Shown here one piece after another: positions 53,780-64,000 of a stretch of 64,000 nucleotides of DNA. The stretch comes from Tipula vernalis (taxonomy: Eukaryota > Arthropoda > Insecta > Diptera > Tipulidae): positions 64,406,789 through 64,470,788 of the forward strand of contig OY282558.1 of the NCBI GenBank assembly GCA_958295665.1, read 5' to 3'. The translations under genes and the position numbers were made by a program. Within the stretch, counting starts at the first letter, position 1, and the number at the start of each line of letters is the position of its first letter. Under the pieces are notes generated by a model that was not told where the DNA came from, did not search any database, and saw only the letters and a list, made by a program, of their open reading frames with translations.

Positions 53780-54700
53780 CACCGTTTGGCTGGTATGAAT
53801 ACAAACGTATGTTGTTTTGGGATAGATACTCCTCCAACGATGGATGAATTAGTTTCGGGAATTTCTGGTTATACGACTTATTTAGATGATATTCTGGTAA
53901 CTGGAAAAACCGACGATGAGCACTTAAAAAACTTTTTTAATCGATTGGAAAACTACAACTTGAGGTGCGTTCATGAAAAGTGAGAAGGCAAAATCTAGCA
54001 AAAGTTATACGTTCATGTCTACCAAAATGTCTACTAAATTTTTCTACTTTGGCAGAAATCGCTGAGTTAATCGCAGCGTGCTAATAACCAAATAAGCACT
54101 TTCAATCATTTGGCGTCACAAACTTTAACCAGTATTTGTATGATAGAAAATTTGAACTCTACACTGATCATAAACCACTAACAATGCTATTCCATCCTCT
54201 TAAACTTGGTAATAAGGTCGATACATCGATTGCAGCGATGAGCCATCATTCGCAGTTACAATTACGACATAAAATACAAACCAACATCGAAACACGGATG
54301 ATGCAGATGATACGAATTTTGATAAATACGAAAAGAAGATTATGCATGATGTCGACCAAGTAAATCTAATTGTAGTTAATGATTTCCCAATTAACTTACA
54401 AGTTAAAGAAAAATTTACGCGTGGCTCGAAAAATTAACGGAAAAGTACATTGACAGTACTCGTCCATATTTCTAAAGAAAATTCGCTCTTAATTTAAACT
54501 CTAATATTGTCTTCCTTCAGACAGATTTTCTTAGGGTAGTCGTACGCCATAAAATTGAACCGTAGGTGCTGCATTTACTACACGAAAGACACTGGGGCAA
54601 AGCGCGAATGAAGCAAATGGCACGAAATGGTTTCCAGTTGCAATATTTGTCAAGAGTCAACAAGCAGTCCTAGAACACGGTTTACTTCATATCAATTTAA
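53780..54700 (+). pseudogene. Gypsy pol remnant, first part
   Basis: RT active-site block at 53855-53980 (MDELVSGISGYTTYLDDILV with YLDD, then TGKTDDEHLKNFFNRLENYN and LRCVHEK), then RNase H C-terminal block FELYTDHKPLTMLFHPLKLG at 54151, and an integrase zinc-finger trace near 54570-54660 (LHERHWGKARMKQMAR…NICQ). Large deletions and stops between blocks. Diverged from the other two Gypsy remnants. Confidence 0.75.
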
Positions 54701-54721
54701 ATAGAAAGAGAAAGTTTGTCT

Positions 54722-54734
54722 GTATTAAATCAAT
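54722..54734. repeat. Candidate left TSD of fold-back element 1
   Basis: GTATTAAATCAAT here versus GTATTAATCAAT at 55355-55366: identical except for one A. Plausible but not exact. Confidence 0.4.
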
Positions 54735-54736
54735 AA

Positions 54737-55354
54737 GATTCTTTCGGCTTTTTATAGACAAAATATGTATATTAAAAATAATGGCATTCACAACAATTTC
54801 GACTTGTTAATCAGAAAAATGAAGAGGCCAATCGTTTAAGTAGAAATATCAAAATCCCCCCCGTACTTTAACCCGCGGTCAATACAAAGTGTATCGACTG
54901 CAAAAAACGAAAACCATCCTTGAGCTTTCTCTGTGGTAGTTTGGTTTCGTACTGACAAGTTCGTACAAACAAAAATGAGAGAACAGGAACACACAGAAAT
55001 GAGAGTTTTACTTGAGTTTTTTGATTTGGTGAATTTTATAATTCGCTAAGTCAATGCGTTCTTGCCTCATACGTAATGTATGAAGTTAGAATTGTATTTT
55101 TTTACTTTGGTCGTAGCTACTTTTTGTTTGTACGAACTTGTCAGTACGAAACCAAACTACCACAGAGAAAGCTCAAGAAAGATTTTAATTTTTTGGAGTC
55201 GATACACTTTGTATTGACCGCGGGTTAAAGTACGGAGGGGTTTTGATATTTCTACTTACATGATTGGTCTCTTCATTTTTCTGATTAACAAGTCGAAATT
55301 GTTGTGAATGCCATTATTTTTAATATATTTTGTCTATAAAAAGCCGAAAGAATC
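54737..55354. mobile_element. Fold-back MITE 1 inside Gypsy remnant
   Basis: Inverted arms of ~235 bp (54737-54975 and 55121-55354) around a ~145-bp spacer. Outer ends read GATTCTTTCGGCTTTTTATA inward. Arms match closely, including ACTTTAACCCGCGGTCAATA and GTGGTAGTTTGGTTTCGTAC. No coding capacity. Gypsy integrase sequence occurs on both sides, so it inserted into that remnant. Confidence 0.85.
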
Positions 55355-55429
55355 GTATTAATCAATTTCAATGATTTTATGAATTATATTCCATTGAACA
55401 TCTTCTAACGGCACCATTCCGTCCAGCAA

Positions 55430-55745
55430 GCCGTCTAATGGAAGAGCAGAAAGAAGTGTCAGAACGTATTCGTTGAGCCCTTGTCAAATATTTGTTTACC
55501 TATCGCTCAATGCCTGATATAATCGATCCTTCTGGTAAATCGTCATCTGATGTACAGTTAACAAATTATTGGGAGGTTGTTTAGAAGTTCCAACCAACAC
55601 AGGAAGTCTACATAAAAAATTTTGCTAGGAGGAAAACTTGGATTCCCAGTGAAATTATTAAATCTATTGGCCAGAAGATATATCTCATCAGAGCATCTAA
55701 AGCAAACGTGTCACAACACGTAAGGGCAGACAAGAAATTCTGAAT
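55430..55745 (+). pseudogene. Gypsy pol remnant, integrase C-terminal part
   Basis: Degraded frame with TAPFRPASRLMEE (core end), LVKYLFTYRSMPDIIDPSGK (post-core linker) and EVYIKNFARRKTWIPSEIIK then SIGQKIYLIR, the strand-rich GPY/F-type C-terminal domain of Gypsy integrases. Continues the fragment at 53780-54700. Confidence 0.75.
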
Positions 55746-55861
55746 TGTTGTTGAATTTGTTTTCAGAATGCAGCTTTTATATTATTTGTTTAATGTTAAT
55801 TACAACTGTGTTGCGCTACTAACTATCGGCTGCTTAAGCGTCCGTATTCGGATCGAATTCC

Positions 55862-55871
55862 CTCCTGACTA
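55862..55871. repeat. Left 10-bp TSD of MITE 2
   Basis: CTCCTGACTA, exactly repeated at 56813-56822. Confidence 0.8.
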
Positions 55872-56812
55872 CCCTGTTAAAGTTAGCTGAAAGTTTCCAG
55901 CCGAAAGTGAAAAGTCGATAATGCAGATTATGCTATTGACGTTCCAGCCGAAATTAAATCAGCCTCTAAAGTGTTATGTCTGGAGATGGATTGCATTGAT
56001 GTGACTTATCAATAGCTATCGCAGGAAAAAAATTCAGTTCAAGTTTCCCGTGGGAAATCTCGGAAAATTCGACTTTCCAAAAATTATTAGAAAATTTGTA
56101 TAAAATCAGCCTCTAGAGTGTTATATCTGGAGATGAATTCAATTGATGTGATTACTCAATAGATATCGCAGGAAAAAAATTCAGTTCAAATTTCCCGTGA
56201 GGCTGATTTTATACAAATTTTCTAATAATTTTTGGAAATTCGAATTTTCCGAGATTCCCACGGGAAACTTGAACTGAATTTTTTTCCTGCGATAGATACT
56301 GACAAGTCCCATCAATGCAATCTATCTCCAGACATAACACTCTAGAAGCTGATTTGCTTCATCCATTTCTTTCTTTCGGCTGGAAACTCTTTTGAATTTT
56401 CCGAGATTTCCCACGGGAAACTTGAACTGAATTTTTTTCATACGATAGCTATTGAGTAATCACATAAAATCGATTCAACTTCAGATATATACTCTAGAGA
56501 CTGATTTTATTCCAATTTTGTATATTCTTCTGATTTTCCGATATTTTCTACGAAGCAAAGTTTTACACGTAAATTTATTTACAAAATTTTCTATTTAAAT
56601 CCATGTAACCTATTTACTTTCGGCTGATAACTACTAAATTTTTGATTTTCGGCTGGAATGTTAATATTATAAACTGCATTATCGACATTTTACTTTCGAC
56701 TGGGATTTGACAATCTGCATTACCATTTTTTGTACTTTCGGCTGGAGTAACACAATCTGCATTATCGACTTTTCACTTTCGGCTGGCAACTTTCGGCTAA
56801 CTTTAACAGTAT
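55872..56812. mobile_element. Mutator-like MITE 2 with 10-bp TSD
   Basis: 941 bp. Terminal inverted repeats of ~55 bp (CTGTTAAAGTTAGC at 55874; GCTAACTTTAACAG ending 56809) continue with AAGTGAAAAGTCGATAATGC. Inside is a second, larger set of inverted units built on CGCAGGAAAAAAATTCAGTT and CCCGTGGGAAA, present about four times in both orientations. The right end carries six CTTTCGGCTGG-like motifs every ~40 bp (56625-56800). A 9-10-bp TSD with long subterminal inverted repeats suggests Mutator-like (MULE) mobilisation. Non-coding. Confidence 0.8.
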
Positions 56813-56822
56813 CTCCTGACTA
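56813..56822. repeat. Right 10-bp TSD of MITE 2
   Basis: CTCCTGACTA, identical to 55862-55871. Confidence 0.8.
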
Positions 56823-58639
56823 AGGGAGTTTGGTGGGAGGACTTGCTTAACGCTTGACCGTACACTCCAAACAATCAATTTGGTTTTTGTTTGTTTCAGT
56901 GTGTTAACATAAAATATTTGTTGGAAACGATGCAACACAAATATCCACCACATACAGTTTATAGGCAAAGAGATAAGGAACGAGGAAGGGGCCTATTGCA
57001 CAGCGTACAGGTGTAAACTTGCTCTTTGAGAGCTTCTCAAAAACGACTTATTAAATAAAAAAAAATTGACAACGCAGCAGCATTGATTCCTACAAGTGAA
57101 ATTCTCCAAACAATCTTATAGTTTCTACATCACAGGAAAAGAAATAGAATTTTGGAGACCGCGTCAAAATTTCGTTTCAATTTGACTACAATATAGTCTC
57201 CGGTATGCTGCTCGAGCTAAATACATTTTTAACGCATTCACAGTTCTATTCGAAATTACAGATAAATAGTAAACTAAAAAGTTTTTATTGAAATAAAATT
57301 TAACATTTTCAGTTTAAACTAAAGTGTGTTTTTTAAAGTTTCTACTTTACAACTTTGAAATAAAAAAATATGAGTAGGCTGTCTTCGGTAACTTTCGGTG
57401 AACAGCCTTCTAGCCGTAAATAAGGACATGGCTTGATGAAATAAAAAGATAGAAATTGAGATGTTGACGATAATCCTTACATAATTCTGTTTTTATTTTC
57501 ACCGCGAGAGGCGCTTTATCATTCAATATTTACTCATTTGCCACCACTCATTTTTGACGATTACTCACTCATTGAAATCGTTATTCACTCATCATCCACT
57601 CATTATTCACTTCATCATCCACTCTTCATCCACTTATTATTCGATTTTTCACTAAATGATGAGTAATGTCTCACCCGGAAATCCCGGGATTTCCCAGTTT
57701 TCGATTTTTTTTATATAGGTATGTGTATACGATTTTAATTTAATAACCGCATAGGAATAATATATAACAGTAAGACCTCGGTTTAAGAGACTAATTGGGG
57801 ATTGGCCTATCTCTTATTACCGATTGTCCGTTAAATCCGAATGTAGAAAATTTGAATATCGTATAGAAATGTATCCATCGATAGCATATAGAAGGTATTT
57901 ACCAAAATGTAAACACTCGTCAACGAAGTTATTTTCGATATATTCTTTGAAATGGTTTACACGGGGCAAGTAAATAAGGGTTAATTCCACAAAAAATAGA
58001 ACTAAACGTCTGCGGTTTATTGTTTTTTATTCAACACTAAATTTTATTCACAATCAGTTGGTAACATACAGCGTTTCCAACCTCTTAAAGGTTAGAAAAT
58101 GAGCGATTTCCATGGATACACTTCAAGTGGTGAGTAATAGTAAAAAAAAGGGGTTATTAGTGAGACGTAATCGGTCAGTAATGAAAGCATTACTAACAAG
58201 TGCAGATTTGGTGTGATTTTTGTTAACTAATTTAATAAAATGCCAATTGTGCAGCGCCTATACTAAGTGTTAATATTTTGCCAAAATAAACGGAAATATT
58301 ATAGAGATAGGTTATGTTGCTTGTTCTATTAAATCCGTCTGATTGTGAATAAAATAGAATACAAACCTCGGCGAAAAGTACCATTCCCGTTTCAAAAACA
58401 AGTTCACCTCGAGGCTAAGCGAGCGTAAAAATTTAATTCAGCAAACATTACCTGTTTCGGAGTTTAATAAGAAAAAAATTGAACTAGACTCAGAAAATAA
58501 TTCTTTCCAAATTTAATTCCACTTAGCCTGGCTTGCAAATGACGTTCCAAGTTTTATGATGTTATTCTTATTTAAATTTAATAAATTAGTCGAAGAGTGT
58601 AGGTTGTTCGAAATTCACTTTCATGCCCCTAATTTTGCT
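56823..58639. other. Intergenic with a degenerate CACTCATT repeat
   Basis: No gene seen. 57528-57660 is an irregular short repeat of (T/C)CACTCAT(T/C)-type words. Around 57773-57840 the phrase AGACCTCGGTTTAAGAGACT resembles the ends of pogo/Tigger-type elements, but I could not find a matching partner. Confidence 0.35.
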
Positions 58640-59020
58640 TTTGAAGAGAGAATACGGTGGCTTGGGGATATTTTGTGCCTAAAGATTCGGTACAACTCAT
58701 GTCTTAAATGGAATGATGGACCAATTTATTTATAAAAAAACATTCTTCAAGACGTCATATCTTAAGATTGCTTTAACAAATAACATTTTGAAACTTACAT
58801 CTAAAGTGATAAGAACGTTTCAATACAAAATAAAATTAACATTGTTAGGTGGCCAGCTCAAACGCCCGACTTCAATTACTTAGAAAATGTATGGGAAATT
58901 CTACGGATCGGCTTATCCAGTAAGCTGAACCACTGCTGGAATGACGAAAAACGAAAAACTCTAACGTTGTGTTGAATGACCCTAATACTTTTGAAAAAAC
59001 TGTCTTCAAATTGTTATGTT
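58640..59020 (+). pseudogene. Tc1/mariner transposase C-terminal remnant
   Basis: Plus-strand pieces: VAWGYFVPKDSVQLMS near 58660 (the V-WG-F block), GMMDQFIYK, then WPAQTPDFNYLENVWEILR near 58853-58910, the D-P-NP-ENVW block containing the third catalytic acidic residue, and SSKLNHCWND. Frame changes between them. A different family from the Tc1 remnant at 30735-31208. Confidence 0.75.
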
Positions 59021-61776
59021 GATTTTGATGTCCCCTCGCGCTGATCTGATTTTAAAGTGGACTTTGGTGGGAATTGATTTTTCAACTAACTCTGCAGATT
59101 TTTATTGGCTCCCGGAGTTGATTAGGAATTTGAGAAAATTACCGTTTCGTATTTTAAACTCTAAGCATGGTAAGCTACATATATTTAAAACCAAAAGTAC
59201 ACTTAAAGTAAATAATTATCGAAACCCCGTCTACCTATAGTGCTAATTTTTTCACCATCTACCAAAATTTAGTAGCTCGCCTCAAGTGTTCGCTGCATAA
59301 TAGCATTTCACATCACTTACAACACTCAAATACCTAATTAAAAATTCGTATACAATTAAAAGTCTAAAAATCCACTTTAAAATGCCATAAATGGAAATCT
59401 ATTGATTTCATTCCATCTTCTGCTTCCAAATATGAGTGAGAAAATCCATTTAGAACGAGGTTTCACCAAAAACAACAAAAAATCGCGCAGAAAACATTTT
59501 TTTAATTACCAAAATTTTTTGAATTTGTTATGCTTTCCGATTCCGACCAACCAAATACATAAACGACGACGACGACGTTTAAAACTAAAATTCATACATG
59601 TCTTAAATTATTAATTTACGCATAAAAATATGAATTTCATTTTAGTTTTTATGTTTTTTGGCCAAATCATCTTCTGTATGAAATTCTAACACAAGAGAAC
59701 AAGCGGAGTGACCAAAATAAAAAAAATCAAAAAAATCATCATCATCCACCACAAAGGCATAAGAAATTCCATGTTCACCGATTTTTTTCGTTTTTTTTTT
59801 TGGGTGACTAATTAAAATTCATTACGGTTAGCTGTTATTTTAGTTCGTGAACAGCATTCTTGTTGGCAAATTAAAAATATTTAATTTTCTTATTTTTTTT
59901 TGGTTTAATAGGAACCGCGGACGAAGATTTTTGATTTTTTTTTTTTTTAATCAATCAAATTTTATAAATTCGGGAATTAATTAATCGTTTTTATTATTGA
60001 ACATAAATGCGACCACTTTGTTTAACAATTGAAAATTTTAAGTATTTCACTAAGTATGTAGAAGGACTAAAACGATTCGACGAAATCAACTCATTATGTT
60101 AATTCAGCTTCCTTAATTGCGTGAAATCAGATCACTTATCTCGAATCAGGGCAGTAAACAAAACGACCATTTGATTAAGACGTCTAGATAATGTGGTGCG
60201 TGTCATAAATTTCATTTCAAAATGCAACAATTTTTGTCACTTTACATCGTTTCTGAGTATTTTCGAGTAGCAGACGAGTATTTTATCGTTTTTTTTTATT
60301 AAGTGTTAAATCCCTAAATAAATAGTTTATGGCTACTTTTTTCGTGTTATGCAGGTAACAAAAAGTAAAAGTTCTTCTTATCGCATTTAACTAACAAAAA
60401 CTAGTTCTTTACATTACAATTATTTACAATAAATCTTATCGATATAAATTCGTTTCTTGTGTACATCTTAATTTTTAACAATTTTGTTTTTGTTAAGATA
60501 TCGTCTTCGGTTGTGTATGATTATACAATAATAAATTATACCTGAGGATATTGATTTTTTTTTTTGTTACCTTATAATCAATAAAATTCAAAGCACAAAA
60601 CCAACTTTGGTTTAATATGTATATGCATAGCAAAGATCGCGATATGTTTACAAACGCGAATTTACTTAGGTTTGTTGTGGTTCTTGTATGATAAATTGCT
60701 ATTTGGATTTTTTTTTTATTGTTCCAATCCACCCATTTAAATTATTAAAATGTTTCAACACCTTTTTAAATAAGTTTGTTTAAGTTGCATATCTTAATGT
60801 GGAAAATAAATAACAGTACCTGTAAGTTTTGCAGATTATCATGAAATGGAGTGGAATATTCTTGAACCGTTCAGCAGCCTCACATAGCAGTCATACTTTT
60901 AATAAAATCCTAACTGGAATTTGACCTAGAAAACCTTCTGACTAAGAAAACCTATTTAACACTTTGAAATGGGCCACGTATGTACCTAAATACATATGTA
61001 TAAAAAAAATATAAGAAACCTCTTCGTAATAAAATGGAAACGAATTTACAAATTATAGGGTGTCCCATTTTAAAAGACCCACTCAATCAAAAAAATAGTC
61101 TACGTAAAAATTAAAGGATTTAACGTGAATGACATTAAGTTTGACCTTGAAATCTGTTTTCAAGGTTATTTGAAGGTCAACTCTTATTTTTTATAGCAAC
61201 TCTCATTTATGACCCCGGATTCTGAAAAAGCGTTAAATTTTACTTTGGCTTTTATTTGAATGACTTTCAGCGATCATTTCAAGATTAAATTACGAAATGG
61301 TATGAAATAAGCAGCAGATGATAAATTTTAAGATTTTTTATAGTAAAACACAATACTTTGGTTTTGTCACTTTCTTAATGTGATATTTATTTTTATTTGA
61401 AATTGAAATTACGATCGTTTCGGATGTTACTCCTTTATCAAATTTCTAACAAGTACGCTGAGGCATATTCAAAGTAGTATATTGAAGAGCATAACTCTTT
61501 TATATTTCTGAACATAATATAGTACATGGCATGAGCGCAGTTAATTTAATCAAAGTGTACATAATTACATTTATGAAAGTATACTAAGAGATGTCAAAAG
61601 AAGAGGAATAAAACAAAGGCACAAGATGTCTGAAATTTGAGGAATACGCTACTAAAATTATTATAATTGGTTAACAATAAATGTATTTAAAAGTTGTAGT
61701 GTGTTTAATTCTATTTCTAATTTGTGTTGTAAATTGCTTTTCATAGGATTATAAATAATTCATTATTTATTATCAG
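59021..61776. other. Intergenic, no gene seen
   Basis: Strongly AT-rich, with several T-runs of 9-12. Short frames only; no recognised domain, RNA or repeat. Confidence 0.4.
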
Positions 61777-61784
61777 GTTAGAAC

Positions 61785-62789
61785 ATGCATCCATTGCATT
61801 TTTCTATATATGCAGCCACCAAATTAACGGGAGAAAGTGAAGAGATTCAAGTCGCACAATTGTTGCATATCGCAGGTGAGGAGGCTATTGATGTATTCTT
61901 AACATTTAAAGTAACCGAGACAGATAAAAAAATATTGAAAAAAGTTGTGACTAAATTCAAAGAATATTGCAACCCTCTTAAAAATGTAGTCTACGAGCGG
62001 TATTTGTTTTATACAAGAAGTCAAACGGATGATGAGCCATTCGACCATTTCTTAACTGATATTACAAAATTAGTTAAAAGTTGTGACTTTGGTACCACAG
62101 AGGATGACATGCTGCGGGACCGTATAGTACTTGGTGTAGCAAATAATGACTTACAAGCCAAGTTATTGCGAATAGATGATCTAACGCCTTATAAAGCAAA
62201 AGAGATAAGCCGTATAGCCGAATTAACTAATGTCCAAGCAAAGGAAATCCAACAAGGTGCTAAGTTAGCAACACCACGTAACATTGATAAAATAACCTCA
62301 AAACCGGGTCCGTCCAAATTCAATACGTATCAAGAAAATTCATATCATTCAAAATTTGCAGTAGTAAAATGCAACCAAATCAATTCCAAAGATATTCGAA
62401 TACACCAAATTCATACTATCATTCTAAAAACAGTCAAACTGGTACTGCTAGTACAAATAGAACAACATTCAACTGCAACAATTGTTGTTACAAGCACTTA
62501 TATGGACAATGCCCAGCGTGCATGTAAGAAATGCAACAAATTTAACCACTTTGCTGATGCATGTCGTTCGGTGATGCAAATTCAAGCCAAAATGGATGAC
62601 CTTGCAAATGAGAACAATAACGGTCATTCATTGGATACATTCTTTGTGGATTCGGTTAGTGCGGTCAACTGCAAAGTAGATGTCATAAAAGATTTACATG
62701 ATAAATCATGGTATGAAAATTTAAAAATTGGAAATATGATAATCAAATTCAAATTGGATAGTGGTGCCGGATGTCATCATTTTACCTGA
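61785..62789 (+). pseudogene. Gypsy 3 Gag with start of protease
   Basis: A 334-codon frame that begins after the usual Gag N-terminus. Capsid blocks AATKLTGESEEIQVAQLLHI, FKEYCNPLKNVVYERYLFYT, SQTDDEPFDHFLTDITKLVK and LRDRIVLGVANNDLQAKLL. Second knuckle CKKCNKFNHFADAC. Between ~62385 and ~62525 the true reading (including a first knuckle, CNNCCYKHLYGQC) is in a different frame, so two compensating indels are present. It ends in protease FKLDSGAG, where a one-base loss at ~62775 stops the frame. Confidence 0.8.
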
Positions 62790-63548
62790 AAGCTTATATG
62801 AAGCAATTTCACCTAAACCAATTATTCGAAATTCTTCATTGTCATTGGAAGCTTTTGGTGGTTTCAAACTCAATTTAATTGATGAAATTACTGTCAACAT
62901 TCAGTATAAGGATAGAAAATATTTTACAAAGTTTGAGATTCTGTCTAATTTGGAGGCAAAACCAATTCTTGGTCTTCAGTCATGCGTTGAAATGGGCTTA
63001 ATTAAGCGAATTCACAATGTTAATTTGCTGCAACTGCAAGAAGTAAAATCTTTCATTCAAGTAAATAAAGATGTGTTTGAAGGTGTTTTCCTGACAAATG
63101 CTCATTGAAAATAAAAGATGATACAACACCGATCTGCAAAGCTCCTCGTCGCATACCATTAGGAATTCGTGATAAAGTGTTAAAAAAGATCCAGCAAATG
63201 GAGAATGCCAATATAATAACAAAAGTTAACGGTCCATCTGAATGGACACATAATGTGGTACTAATTGAGAAACCGGACAAATTCATTCGAATTTGTCCTA
63301 GATCCACGAGAATTAAACAACTATTTAGAATTCGAATCTTTGGATGATCTGTTATGGCACCTGCAAGGCATGAAACATTTTACAGTCTTAGATTGATGTG
63401 AAGGATTTTGGCAAATAAGGTTAGACGACAAATCAAAAAAATATACTACGTTCTCCACAACATTTGGTTGTTACCAATTTAATGTTCTTCCATTTGGCTT
63501 GAAAATAGCACCAGAGGTTTTTCAAAAAATAAATTCAAAACATTTCGG
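62761..63548 (+). pseudogene. Gypsy 3 protease C-terminus and RT fingers/palm
   Basis: 62761-63108 continues the protease (VIILPESLYEAISPKPI, KPILGLQSCVEMGLI), then a shift into 63105-63347 with CKAPRRIPLGIRDKVLKKIQ and NGPSEWTHNVVLIEKPDKF of RT. Further shifted pieces include FTVLD, WQIRLDDKSKKYTTFSTTFG and YQFNVLPFGLKIAPEVFQK. Sequence stops at ~63545, before the YLDD box. Confidence 0.8.
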
Positions 63549-64000
63549 TAATTTGTATTTACACTTAAGTTTTGATTTTAATTTTTTATTATGTCATTAT
63601 TAGGGCAGCTATTTGACAATTCCAATATAGTTTTGAAATCTAGGTTAGTCAGCTAGCAGCAGTGCTTCTAATTCATCTTTGGCCATCAAAGGTTTAAATA
63701 TATAGTATAGTATTTAAGAAAGATAGAGCGGTACCTCCACTTAATTATGGTGGTTTATGTATATTTGTAGGTGATCACATAAATGCTAGATTAGATGCCA
63801 TACCTTCTTCCATTTCAGAATTGCTAGTATCGGATTAACAGTTTTTATTTGTCAACGTTTTCATTAATCTGTAACCCACCAAAAACTAGTAACAGGTCGA
63901 CTGCCCAATTTAAAAATCATTTGTAGACTTAGAAAGTTTGTTTAGTTATTTCTCTTGTAGATTCGATGAAATGTGTACATCAGGTAACTTTAATTTCGAT
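63549..64000. other. Window end, no gene seen
   Basis: No continuation of the Gypsy RT and no other recognised feature. Confidence 0.4.

Larger units (their letters stand above)
61777..63548 (+). mobile_element. Gypsy remnant 3 (gag to mid RT)
   Basis: A plus-strand Gypsy copy missing its LTR and gag start on the left and everything after the middle of RT on the right. Distinct from the young Gypsy by sequence. Confidence 0.85.

Noticed and set aside
57765..57845. Possible pogo/Tigger terminal repeat (AAGACCTCGGTTTAAGAGACT…)
   Set aside because: Only one end seen; no inverted partner or transposase nearby.
59570..59590. (GAC)n microsatellite near 59563-59578
   Set aside because: Only four to five units; too short to be notable.

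Overview
The window looks like a piece of an AT-rich arthropod (most likely insect) nuclear genome that is almost entirely transposable elements. The evidence is the mix of families: BEL/Pao and Gypsy LTR elements, APE-type LINEs whose last domain is RNase H, Tc1/mariner remnants and fold-back MITEs. There are also CCTAA runs, the complement of the insect telomere unit TTAGG, and a tRNA-Leu-type primer site. I recognise no intact host gene, tRNA, rRNA or CRISPR. One short exon-like frame (549-682) is the only candidate host coding sequence.

Layout, left to right. At 683-1446 lies a short non-autonomous LINE derivative with a perfect 12-bp target-site duplication (TSD). A Gypsy remnant (1925-2700 and 5031-5675) is split by a ~2.3-kb inverted-repeat element that contains a ~110-bp satellite array. 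LINE copy A (6945-10790) is badly damaged. BEL/Pao element 1 (12787-18647) is structurally complete, with 244-bp LTRs and TSD AATAT, but its reverse transcriptase lacks the active site. A young Gypsy element (19171-23732) has two identical 130-bp LTRs. A ~4.65-kb element with ~200-bp terminal inverted repeats (25105-29755) carries a broken gene for a FEN/PIN-like, CXC-domain protein. BEL/Pao element 2 (31214-36617) has its two LTRs in opposite orientation yet keeps a 5-bp TSD, and it sits inside a deleted Tc1/mariner copy.

LINE copy B (37377-40923) is the best-preserved LINE. LINE copy C (45323-50157) has a full 5' end and then runs into a truncated BEL/Pao fragment (50158-53690). A Gypsy pol remnant follows (53780-55745), itself interrupted by a fold-back MITE (54737-55354). 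Next comes a second, Mutator-like MITE with a 10-bp TSD (55872-56812), a Tc1 C-terminal fragment (58640-59020) and a third Gypsy gag-pol remnant (61777-63548).

The genes do not form a pathway. Each cluster is the gag-pol or ORF1-ORF2 set of one element, and nearly all are broken by frameshifts, stops or deletions. The two observations I rate most unusual are the TIR element carrying the FEN/PIN-CXC gene and the BEL/Pao copy with inverted LTRs and an intact TSD. Coordinates of degenerate elements are accurate to roughly tens of bases; LTR and TSD coordinates were read base by base.
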